Below are positions 36,073 through 46,470 of a DNA stretch of 64,000 nucleotides, one piece after another. The position numbers were made by a program, and so were the translations under genes. How positions within the stretch are numbered: the stretch's first letter is position 1; each line of letters opens with the position of its first letter. The notes below the pieces were generated by a model. That model saw nothing but the letters and a program-made list of their open reading frames with translations, was not told the DNA's origin and made no database searches. The stretch covers positions 62,001 to 126,000 of the forward strand of contig NW_006768831.1 in the NCBI RefSeq assembly GCF_000204055.1, read 5' to 3'. Origin of the DNA: Melampsora larici-populina 98AG31. Its lineage: Eukaryota > Basidiomycota > Pucciniomycetes > Pucciniales > Melampsoraceae.

Positions 36073-36386
36073 CTGAGGGCACAGGTTCCAAATCAGACTA
36101 CAGCGTTTTCGCTAGTCAGACTTCGAGAACAAGAACAGACAAACCTAACAACATAAAAAGGATATAGTGTGAGATAAAGAGAACTATCAGAAAAGAGATT
36201 TTGATAAGTTATAAAAGAGTCTCTACCTGCGTGCTCGTCAGGAAATGAGAGAGCGCGCGTAAAGGTTAATAGAAGATAAAATAAACAGTTTCTACAATGG
36301 CAGCAATGAGATTAGTAAGGACACATAGTCTTAAAAGTGATGTATAATGAAATTGAGGAAAGACTCACTGATTCTTTTCGACACGA
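36073..36386 (-). ncRNA. Intron-containing copy, likely transcribed and spliced
   Basis: Minus-strand segments: C (36386-36369), intron 36368-36292 (77 bp, GTGAGT...TTGTAG), B (36291-36227), intron 36226-36145 (82 bp, GTAGAG...TTGTTAG), A (36144-36073). Intron limits are proven by comparison with the intron-less neighbour. Segment C contains a perfect hairpin (tgattcttttcg, loop aca, and its inverse). Joined exons have a 36-codon open stretch without an ATG, so coding is not supported. It could be a non-coding RNA or part of a longer gene. Confidence 0.6.
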
Positions 36387-36470
36387 AAAGAATCAGAAAA
36401 AGAGACAAAGAGAAATTACAAAAGAGACCAGTTAACCCCCAAATAATTCCATCACCCCTTTGATTCCAAC

Positions 36471-36853
36471 CACTGCCAGCATTAAATATGTTCCCTGGTC
36501 GGAACATGACCTAGTCTGGGAATATCATTGAGAGAAGAATGGTGCATCAAATCATCTTGCACTGCACATCTGAGCCATAAAGCATACACTACATATGTGC
36601 AAACATCTGAGTAAATGCTCAGCTATCAGCTACATACAGGTCCGCTCAGTTATCTGCTCATCTAGATAAGAAGTTCATGTGTAATACATGCTGTAAGTTT
36701 GTTCAGATTGAGCCACACATCTCAAAATATTGACTACATATATCACAATGGCTACTCAGGAAATATTCATGGAGCTGTGTAACAGTAGCAGGATGGGAAT
36801 GTGATCACTAGGACCCATATTCCCATCTGGGAACCTCTTTAATGCTGGCAGTG
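36471..36853. mobile_element. CACTG-ended non-autonomous element, TSD AAC
   Basis: 383-bp element with inverted termini CACTGCCAGCATTAAA and 3-bp duplication AAC (36468-36470 and 36854-36856). The 3-bp TSD and CACT- ends fit EnSpm/CMC. Its interior (about 36550-36740) resembles 40360-40550: ctgagccata, acactacatatgtg, gctcagttatctgctcat and taatacatgctgtaa occur in both, in the same order. Confidence 0.85.
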
Positions 36854-37018
36854 AACTTCCATAATTTACCCCTTTATTCATCTCAGTAATACCCACTAAC
36901 AAACACACTACTCGTACCCACTGCACATCAGTCACTGCATTCTTCTAAACCTCCTCAATTACCAAAATAGGGAAAATGTATCTTTGACTACATAATCAAG
37001 ATAGTATCTTAACACTTT

Positions 37019-37587
37019 CACCTATTCCACAAAGTCTATATCCCTGGGACCGGGATAGACGAAAGCCCCGGTCCCAGGGCTTGGCCATCCCTCCAGTCGA
37101 TCGACTGGAGGGAAGGGCCACCTAAGCCTACGTGGCCCTAGGCTTTGTTCTCCAGTCGATCGACTGGAGGGAAGGGCCACCTAAGCCTACGTGGCCCTAG
37201 GCTTTGTTCTCCAGTCGATCGACTGGAGAACAAGCCCTGGGACACCTAGGCTTAGGCTCCAGCCCTGGAGAGCCATCCCTCCAGTCGATCGACTGGAGGG
37301 AAGGGCCACCTAAGCCTAGGTGGCCCTAGGCTGTGTTCTCCAGTCGATCGACTGGAGAACCAGCCCTGGGACTGGGATAGACTAAAGCCCCGGTCCCAGG
37401 GCCATCCCTCGAGTCGATTGACTGGAGGAAGGGACCACCTAAGCCTAGGTGGTCTCTCTATTAGAGTTTGACCACCTAGGCTTAGGTGGCTCTCTCCAGT
37501 CGATCGACTGGAGAGAAAGACAAGCCCTGGGACCGGGGCTTTTGTCTATCCCGATCCCAGGGATATAGACTTTGTGGAACAGGTGAA
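37019..37587. repeat. Palindrome array in an inverted-repeat element
   Basis: Bounded by caccta/gttccacaaagtctatatccc and its inverse. Inside are seven copies of the palindrome ctccagtcgatcgactggag (one variant at about 37403-37422), alternating with the palindrome-like cctaagcctaggtgg and the unit ccctgggaccggggct. Nearly every segment is self-complementary at two scales: each unit folds alone, and the whole ~570 bp folds end to end. No coding capacity. Confidence 0.9.
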
Positions 37588-38411
37588 AGCTGATAGTGAT
37601 TGGTTGTAAATTTTCTCTATGGTTGACTCGGTAGGGATCTTAGTAATGATCACATTAGGTTTTGATGGGTGTGCATTTACCCAAAAGGTGAACTTGTGGT
37701 ACGGTTAGGTATTGGGTTTTGTTGTTTTATACATATGTGAAGTTTGACATGATGAAAATCGATTTCTTGAAATTTTCATGTATTATTTGTGCCAAAGTGC
37801 CAAGTCAGTGGTCGATATTTGAGTTGTGGTCTGGAAATTGTGAAAACTGGCAGAAAGATAGGTTTTATCCCCAATACAGGCGGTTTCAGACTAGTATTGG
37901 GATTAAATCTGATGTTTATTCCAGTTTTGTCAATTTCTGACCCGGGGATTCTGAAATTTCAATTTTGAAATTTCAAGTTGTCACTTTGGCACATGTCGCA
38001 TTCCGTACAGAACTTTTTTGTAGCAAGTTTTTCTTGTTTTTCCTTGCCTGTTGTTATGAAACAAAACAAAGAAAAAAGCAACTTTTGTTGTTGCGTTAGA
38101 TTTTTTGTTCACATTTTTTTGTTAACTATCTTGACAAAAATAAGACTTGTACAAAAAGCAAAAGGGCGAGTCAAACACAAAACTTGTCTACACAAAATCC
38201 AGCACAACTTGACTGTCTAACACTACGCCACCAACTAATAAAAGGTTTGGAGAGTTTAAAGACTATGATCTCAGATTTGTGATTTTAACATGTGTATTTT
38301 CTTCAATTGGCCAGGTAAGTTTGACACCTGTCACAACTTAACTGCCGGGCACACGGACCATCTGTGGATTTCAAGACCGAGTCGATTTCAAGACTTTTGA
38401 AATCTACTGTA

Positions 38412-39016
38412 CAGTGCCCTCCAAAAATTTTACGTACAGTTTTGTAAATACAGCTCTACAAGTGGGCTTTGAAACCTTTCTGTGACCCATCCTTGCTGTC
38501 CTTCTAACCTCATCTTGATGGAGGATGATGCTCCAGTTCATCAGAGTCAGGCTTCAAAGGAATGGCATGCCAGTCATTCAATCTTCAAATTGGACTGGCC
38601 TGCAAACCGTCCGGATCTCAACTCAATCGAGAACTTTTGGAAGATCCTCAAGAGCTCAATTTAAAAGGAAAAGCAACCAAAGTCTCAACAAGAGATGTAT
38701 CATCTTCTGGTGTCTAAGTGGATGGCTATCCCAGAAAGCAAGCTCAAGTCACTTGTTCCTTCAATGCCTGAACGGATTGGAGCGGTGATAAAAGCTAAAG
38801 GGGGTGCAACTTGGTGGTGAATTTGCTTTGATTCTACTGCAATATGTTGTTCTAAATACATAGCCTGAGCACTGCCTATAGTGAGAAGAATGCTTAGAAA
38901 TGCATTGCAAAAAAGTTTGTCATCAAGAGTGTAGTTATTGGTCCCTTTGAAACATTTTTGATGACCCTACATACAGAGCAGATGTGCACTGTACGTAAAA
39001 TTTTTGGAGGGCACTG
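38412..39016 (+). mobile_element. Truncated Tc1/mariner element, TSD TA
   Basis: 605-bp remnant with inverted ends CAGTGCCCTCCAAAAATTTT and the matching inverse, flanked by TA (38410-38411 and 39017-39018). It holds only the 3' end of a transposase: LILMEDDAPVHQ, DWPANRPDLNSIENFWKILK (the DDE_3 D-x34-D/E end region), then a stop after KSSI and more homologous residues in the next frames. It sits right at the outer end of the large inverted repeat. Defective, internally deleted copy. Confidence 0.92.
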
Positions 39017-39148
39017 TACATCCCAGTCGAATTGAAAAATAATTTGACAAGGAGAGACTTGTGAGTGAGTGCGCTGGTTATTGCCAATTGGTGAAACTCC
39101 TTCAGAAGTTTAAATGTCACAAGATTAATCAACACCTTTCATTGACTA

Positions 39149-39290
39149 GAGCTGTGACCCTGACCCGGCCCTGCCCGGCCAACTCTGCCCTACAGTATTG
39201 GCAAAGCTGACAGTCCGTGCCCTGTCACACTGAAACCGTCACAAGTGCCCTGCGGCACGGCGGGGGCCTTGACGGCTGGGTGCGTATTGT
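39149..39290. repeat. Truncated relative of the GC-rich element
   Basis: Starts tagagctgtgaccctgaccc and continues cggccctgcccggcc, resembling the left end of the element at 17102. No right terminus is seen. Confidence 0.55.
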
Positions 39291-39444
39291 TTTTTTGCTT
39301 GATAGAAAAAAAATGATGTTTTTCTTTCAGCATAGGCTGAGTATAGCTCTGTTTCATGTCCAAGTAGGATCATGTAGCTGGTGAATAAATTCTGATACAC
39401 ACATAATGGCAATATAGGTCAAAAGCATTGCATTTTTACCACTT

Positions 39445-39640
39445 TGCACCTATAAGAGCATCCACAGCAGACTTTCCAAATGTGAAATTTGAAGGTGAGA
39501 TTGTCAAAATTTGCCACAGCGGACTTTCCAAATTTGAAGATCTGAATTTTTGAACCTGACCTTCAAATTTGAAGGTTGGATCCAAAAATTTGAACAGTCA
39601 GACAGTCACGTGCTGAAACTGCACATGCACAACTTTGAGT
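39445..39640. repeat. Partial MITE, gagcatccacagc type
   Basis: Begins aagagcatccacagcagact; the unit cacagcggactttccaaattt follows, with caaatttgaaggt read in both orientations. No clear right end. Confidence 0.4.
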
Positions 39641-39887
39641 AAATTTCTCTACCAGTTTGACTGGATTCGGATTCCCCTTCCACAGCTTTCAATTGGTTCA
39701 ATCTCATCAAAAGCAAGCGCTTCAAAGACATCATTTTCATTTCAAACTCTTGTTCATCAATGTAGAATTTGTGAACTGATTCTTCTCAAGAATTTGTGTT
39801 GAGTAGGATTTTTTCTAACAGTAAGGGTACTCAAAGTAAGTATGTAGCACTACGTACTTGTTTTTGGCGGGGAAAAAGAAAACAATA

Positions 39888-41091
39888 GGGCGGTTCAAGT
39901 CAAGAGTTGCGATCCACCTGCTCGCAGAGTTGCAATCAGTCTTTTTAGGTTTGTCTGATCCTTAAAAATCCTGATTGCGCAGTTACAAACGCACTTAAAT
40001 TTACGTTTTATGGCTTTGTATCTTCAGGTACACCATCTCCCAATGTGCTTTTTTTTGTTTCTTTTTTTTAATGTGTCTTGTTTTTGTCAGGAATTTTTTT
40101 TTCATTGATTTGTTTTAATGAAAAGATGTCTCCGAGGCACGACGAGAGACTTGTGAAGCGTTAGATCATGTAATTATGTAGTATAAGACAGATAAAATGA
40201 CTTCTTTTTACCAGAGACCGTTAGGATCCAGGAACACCCAAAAGAAACCAAATGATAAAAAAAGTATTTTTTTTGCCCTTCCACTGCAGACATTATTCGG
40301 GTTCCCCAAGTGGGCAGGGAAAAATGATTGGGAGTATGATTTGTCATAAAATGGTCTATCACTCCACACCTGAGCCATAACACCCACACTACATATGTGT
40401 AGCAGGCTCAGTGAATATGTGGTTATCATGTACATACAGTTCTGCTCAGTTATCTGCTCATCAGGACAAGTTATTCATATGTAATACATGCTGTAACTTC
40501 TTTCAGATTGAAAAAAGCTTCCAAAAGATTGACTACATACACTGACTCAATGTTTTGGTGTGATCTCATCAACTCAACTGCATGTAACACACTTTCTGTT
40601 ACTAAGACATAGCTTCAACAATATTGCCTGAGCAGCTACAGAATTATATGTAGTGAATTTTTGGGAAAAAAATTTCAAAGTCGAAAAAGTTACATGTGGT
40701 ATAACATGTGATTTATTTATTCTGATGGGCAAAAAACTGAGCAGACCTGTATGTACATGATAGACAACTATTGACTTAGCTTGCTGCACATATGTAGTGT
40801 GGGTGAAATGGCCCAGGTGTGCAGTATTAGATTCTTTTATGAAAAACTGTACTATTAATCATTTTCCTCTGCCAAATTGGGGAAGTTGAATGATGTTTAC
40901 AGTGTTCGCGCCTGATTTTTTTTCGATGCCACGGTGGAGATTTATAAATTTCAAGACAACTTAGCAGATCGCAAATTGGTGAACCACCTCTAAAGGTGGT
41001 TCACCAACTTTAATTTTTACTTATAATTTAAAGGCCCCGAACAAAACGTAAAACTTAAAAAAGGGCTGTAAAAGGGCTACTTGAACCACCC
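39888..41091. mobile_element. Inverted-repeat element GGGYGGTTCAAGT, TSD TA, nested
   Basis: 1204 bp bounded by GGGCGGTTCAAGT and, reversed, GGGTGGTTCAAGT, with TA on each side (39886-39887 and 41092-41093). It interrupts an older repeat: the left flank ttttggcggggaaaaagaaa and right flank atacttttggccttcttttc both match the 13570-13610 repeat. Inside, 40290-40900 is another inverted-repeat unit with arms of about 100 bp (ccccaagtgggcaggg, ctccacacctgagccat and their inverses). Confidence 0.75.
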
Positions 41092-41141
41092 TAATATACT
41101 TTTGGCCTTCTTTTCCCTGCCAAAAAAGTATTTAGCAAAAA

Positions 41142-42031
41142 TTATGTGTACAGTCAACTCTCCAAAAACCCATACGTCTGTTAAGCCCTACTCTCACATA
41201 ACCCATACTTTTTTCTGTCCATATTTTTTATGGGTGGGGAAATTGTCAGAAATCCCATATCTCTATCATTCTCCATAACCCATACTTTTTTGAGGCCAAC
41301 CAGCAATGGCAAACCCATACTTTTGGTGTGATTAGGCTCCACCTAGTGACTTTTTGTACTCTACAACTTACTTTGGTCACAAATTATGGGATACAAAGTT
41401 GAATCCAGGAACCAACGCCGGGTAAGCAACACTGACTGTTGCTGTTACGAGGCGTGGCGTTGCGGTTTTTAGACTGTGCAGTGCTGCTCTTGGTGTGTAA
41501 AACACAGCAGAGCAACCTACAGGTTGAGATTGGTAAAATTTTTGACCAGCAATGCAGCAACGCAAACCGCAACTGCTGCGGTTGCAGTGGGGCCATTACG
41601 TGCAATCAGGTAGTAGGGGCCAAGTTGTAACCCTTTTTCCACTTCTGGCAGTTTTACACCACACCAAACTCGCTAACCTCAATCTCTTGACCTATCTATC
41701 ACAACACTTACCAAACTGGACAGATTATTGATGTATCTGGACACCTTTTCAATGGATGTGGTTACACACATCCTTGCAGCAAGGGGCTCACTAGCCAACT
41801 CTCAGAGTCAAACTTGGAACATGAAAACTGGTATAGTCTTAGATCTCTTTCAATTTTCCTTCCAAATCTGCCCCATCTCAAATCGTTTCTCTGTTTTCAT
41901 CCTTCTTTTCTAACTCTATCAACCCACATCTCACATTTCACTATCTAACAAGTAATATTTCTTCGATCTCTACTTTGATTTCCATACCTTTAGCTATACT
42001 ACACCTTAAACCAACTCTAATATCAATCAAC
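41142..42031. repeat. Repeat-derived region upstream of hAT remnant
   Basis: 41151 begins cagtcaactctccaaaaacc after TA, like a pogo/Tigger left end, and the word aacccatactttt recurs four times to 41325. At 41388 gggatacaaagttgaat is a third left end of the GGGATACAAAGT family, with gc-rich self-complementary words (gctgctc, gcagcag) to about 41600; its right end is not found. Confidence 0.5.
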
Positions 42032-45000
42032 ATGTCTTCTGTAAACTCTGATGACTCCCAACGCCTTGCTTGCTCTTGCAAACAGCCCAAACGCCAGGGA
42101 ATGGTTGCACCCTCACCTGACTCCCAACAACAAGTCTCAATTGACAGTATCATTCTTGCTGGTGGACAGTCTCGACACAAGAAGAATAGTCGGGTGATGG
42201 AAGTTGAAGACTCTGAAGACAAATCAGTGGCCAGTACTAGTCATCACAATGAACAAAAGCACCAGTCTTCCACCCAAATCAAAATAGCCAAATCTGAAAG
42301 TTTCCCATCCCCGATCGCTAATAAGAGGAAGAAAGATAAAGGAAAGTCTTAAAAATAACCTAAACCATCCGCATCTCGCGGCTCACAAGTGAACAAGGTT
42401 AATATAATATAAACTTACCTTTTAAGTTTTCAATTAGAACATTTATTATGTTCTATTACTAACAATTCTATTCCAACTGCCCGTTTGTGTCTGATCATGT
42501 GACCCAAGCAGCCTTACAGGCGGACTCGGATGAAGAGAACGCAAGGGTTGAAGCAAAGACACGTAAAGATGATGGTGACTTGGCCCGGCTTAAGGCTTAC
42601 TTTGGTACTCCGTTCCATCGACAAGAAGATGTGAGCTTTGTTTTCATTTTGATCTTTTTTTTCATTCTCTTTTTCTTCCATTCCCTTGATTTCAATTGAT
42701 TTTTATTTTGACTTTTTGGTCTCCTCTGTCTTGGGATTAGGATGAATCAAAGGCCCCACTCAGCTATCCATGTCAATGGCGTAAACAAGGCGGTGACAAG
42801 CCAGTCAGGGTTAGTCTTAGTAACCTGACTAGCAGCCTTTGGGTTCACCAAGATGGTAACACAGCAGATGGCCAATCACCTGAAGGATGCCCCGGACAAA
42901 ACAACGGTCAACAGGTGGAACCCAATCTTTGCATTCCTAAATTGGTGGCTGAGGAATGAAAGGCCCTCGCCACCAAAGGACCAATGAATGCTTTTGTTAC
43001 CGCCACCACCAACGTTTCCTTAGCAAAGCCTTGGAGTTGCATGGAGGATCCAATCCTTTGAGGATGGACTTGGTACCTCAGAAAGGACACACATCTTTAT
43101 GGTTGTCGATGGGCAGCTGACAAGGCCAAGCAGATCAATGTATTGCTCAAGGATAATGTATTCACGGAAATTAAGGTGTGTATCAAGTGGTTTCTTGTTT
43201 CCTAATCAATCAATTATTATAATTAATGGCATCTGTATTTTGAAGTCTCTCAAATCACGATTCAACTTGGTTCATGACAGATGGACCACAAAGGGGAATC
43301 GACATGCATTTATTGGCGCTTTGGTTACCTTCATGGACAACAATTGGAATTACAGACTCCGCCACCTTACCCTCAAGGTGATTACATGGCACCATCATGG
43401 ACCATGGCTTGCCAACCCCATGGTCAATATTTTGGTGAAACATGGTCTTTCAATAAGATAAGTCAAATCTATTTAATGATTTGTATAATAAATTCAAGGT
43501 TTTCAAAATTGGTAGTAGTAGTACTGACTTCTGTGTTTGTCTATAACACATGCTCTGTCAGACAACCGACTCTGGCTCCAACAATAAGACAATGGTTTGA
43601 AAAATGCATAAACAATTCCTACAACATGACAACATTGAATCTGAAACCAGTGAATTGTATCAGTGGAACCTTGATACAATGCATATATTCTGCTTCTGTC
43701 ATAAACTTGCGTTTATAGTCAACACAGGTTTGGCAGTGTGCACCACCACCTCTCAAAGTTAAACAAGCTGACCGGGGTTACTTTCCTTCAATTGGCAGTA
43801 TCACCAAGGAATAAGAGCCTTTGGAAGACAAACGAACCATACTACCTCCAGGTGGAGGTCAATCCAAAGATGTCGAGTCAGAAAACAATTTGATTGAACA
43901 CAATTTACAAGACCTTGAAGATGGGCAGCCTGCAGAGGTTGTTTGTGAGCTGGATGACAAAGGTGAATGGGATGCAGCTGATGCAGAGGATGAAATATGT
44001 CCAGAGCTCATAATTGAAGCGAACAAAGCTCAACCGACTCACCGACACAAAGCTAACCACTTAGATTTTATACTACGTAAAGTAAGTAGATATATTTTAT
44101 TGCCCTCAATTAATAATGTAAGCTGATCAAAGTGTTTATCTCAGGTTGAAGTTATCACCCAAAGGACTACCCAATCAGCAGCCTGGCAAAAGGAATTTGA
44201 TCAAGTAAGCAAGCAAAAAGGATTCACAGGATCAATAATTGCAGGCTATGGTATTTGATGGAATATCAAGTATCAAAGCCGACACAAAGCCCGGCTTGCA
44301 AGAGAGGTAGAGTTTCAAATTATCAATTTTGTTATTGATCATTTGAAGTTTAAACAGCTGACCATGTATCTGATGCTTCTCTTTTTAGGTTATCAACCAA
44401 TTGTGTCGAGATGATCTGAACATTGTACATGCAAAGAACCGGGCACCGTGTAAGGATAAAAACCCCTATGGCTATTTTCACAAGCTGGAAATGACCATGT
44501 TGGAATGGGCGCAAGTGCGCAGAATCAACATTAAGGAACTTGAGGTACTGTTATTATATTTAATGTTTCTCATACTCCCAATTCTAATTTAATTCCTTCC
44601 TTATCATTTTTTCCAATATATTCTTTTATTCTTTGCTCAGCCCTTCCCAAGAACCACTCTCCTTATGGAGAGCAATGGCCCAAATGGCTGCATGGTCATT
44701 CCACAATATGTGGAGCTCCACAACTCACTCAAAAAGAAGATCAAGCCCCTCAGCACTAGTGATGCCATCTACCCAATGCTTGCCAAGATGAAAGAAAAGA
44801 CAAACAAATATCTGGACAAAGCCCTTTGATGTGAGAGCCTTGTCATGGCTATGATTCTGCACCCTCTCTTTTGATTGAAGTTTTTTGTCAAATGGTATGG
44901 AGAGAATTCAATTGTAACAATGCAAGCTGAAGCGACCCTGCAATGTCTTTACCGGCAATGTGCGCTGTCTCACCCTGCTACCAAATCAATGTTATCCCAG

Positions 45001-45530
45001 TCCGATTGAAGAAAAGGTACAAACACACCTGCAACTTCTTCACCAAAGCCCGAGATATTTGGCAGCGACTCCAAAGGGGAATCAGTTATTGATGAGACTG
45101 ACAACTTACCATTGCAAAACTATCTACAAGGATCTGATAAAATGCAGACCGATAAGTATGAGGTTAAGAAACCTGAAGCGAGCCTTCAGTGGTGGAAGGT
45201 ATGTTGTTTCACTCTGTTTGGACTACGATTTATGGTCCTACTGAATTTAATGTTCTTTGCAGGTACATGAAAAGTCTTATTGTGTATTGGCTCTCATGGC
45301 TAGAGACTACTTAGCAACAACAGGTTCCTCTTGCGCGGCAGAACACATCTTCTCCTGCACGTCAGATGTCTGCTTGTGCAGTTGAGGAAGCTTTATTCCC
45401 AGTACCATTGAAAGATTGGTGTCAAGCAGGCTTTGGTTAAGGGAGGGTGTACCGCTTGGGAGTGTTTTCAAGGACCTTGCAAATGTATTCAAGTTGATGG
45501 GCATACCTATGACTTGATATTTTTATATAT
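42032..45530 (+). pseudogene. Decayed hAT transposase
   Basis: A Ser/Gln-rich first exon (MSSVNSDDSQRLACSCKQPK...KRKKDKGKS) and several interrupted segments follow in order: DSDEENARVEAKTRKDDGDL; then LVHDRWTTKGNRHAFIGAL (the hAT catalytic-core DxW region); NKAQPTHRHKANHLDFILRK; NQLCRDDLNIVHAKN; KYLDKAL; and finally CVLALMARDYLATTGSSCAAE, followed by HIFSCTSDVC, the C-terminal hAT dimerisation domain. Several stops and frame changes (for example after GYGI near 44258 and after DVCLCS) break the gene. Ends and the 8-bp TSD of the element were not found. Confidence 0.82.
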
Positions 45531-46470
45531 TTTGGAATTCTTTATGTTTTTATATTTTTTATCTTCTTTGTTGAATTTTTTTTATTCCTTTTATGACATT
45601 CACGCTTGCTCATATGTTTTTATTTCTCATTGATATTTGTCTGTGCTTGTCAATTGAGTAAATTTTTGTTTTCTTGGTATGTTGCTTAGCTGTTGCGCCA
45701 TGTTGCACAGCTTTTCTGTGCAATGCTGTAACCACTGTTGTTATTGTGGCGTGTACATGAGCAGTCAACATTTTGATTGATTCTTTGATTCTAGGCAGAA
45801 TATGGCAAAGTTTATGGCAGAAATTTTTGTAAAATATCATTTACATGTATATCAATCAAATTCAGAATGATTTTGGCAATATGTTCCCTCAAAATTTGTC
45901 TTGGGGCAAAGAACTTCAGAAAATTACACTTGCGGACACATTCAGGAATTACATGTAGAAATACTGCCCATACAGTAAGGCTTTAGGGAACAAAAATGTG
46001 GAGAAAAATATTTCCAAAAGGATTATCATTTTTTTATGTATATTTCTACTCTGGCCTTTTACTTTTGGCCAATAGTATCCAGTGGTAGAGAAAGTCCTAT
46101 CACTGGATACGTTCCGTTTCTGCCCTTAGATCTAGTTTTAGATCTCAAGTTAGAACTTTTTGAGATTTTTTTCCTCAAAGTCCGTCAATAGTCCAAGTAC
46201 CTAAACCTCACCACCATCCCACCAGGCTCACCATTCCACCAGTCAGTCCACCACATGTGGCAAGCTTACCATAACCCTACCACTAGCAAACCACCTCACC
46301 ATCCCCACCATTTGTACACCAGATTTTCACCAGTTCCCCAGCTCACCACCGTACATACGTAAGCTACCCTTTGTTCACCAGCTTCATCCACTCTTTTCCA
46401 CCAGTAGCTCGCCCTCCCTCCCCTCACTACCCCATCCTGCCACCCTTCCTCACCGATCTCCTACTTCACC
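45531..46470. other. Intergenic; CCACC-rich leader
   Basis: AT-rich sequence, then a small hairpin tatccagtg...cactggata (46076-46109), then from about 46205 a leader dense in ccacc/ccaccag words directly upstream of the next gene's ATG. No gene is seen. Confidence 0.45.

Larger units (their letters stand above)
34433..38407. repeat. Large inverted-repeat structure
   Basis: Two long inverted arms: inner parts 35395-35822 against 37588-38012, outer parts 35135-35236 against 38298-38393, ending at gtagatttcaaaag (34433) and its inverse (38407). The arms are about 95% alike by eye. Each carries the same ~73-codon open frame (35464-35685 minus, 37719-37940 plus), probably a passenger and not a gene. 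The left arm is interrupted by the hAT-like MITE. The interior (35823-37587) holds the intron plus/minus duplicate, a CACTG element and the palindrome array. Confidence 0.85.

Noticed and set aside
37060..37560. CRISPR-like regular repeats with spacers
   Set aside because: Repeats are perfect palindromes alternating with other palindromes in a eukaryotic repeat element; no unique spacers and no cas genes.
35464..37940. Same 73-residue open frame in both arms of the large inverted repeat (35464-35685 and 37719-37940)
   Set aside because: The identity is explained by the inverted duplication itself; no domain, start context or splice support, so not called as a gene.
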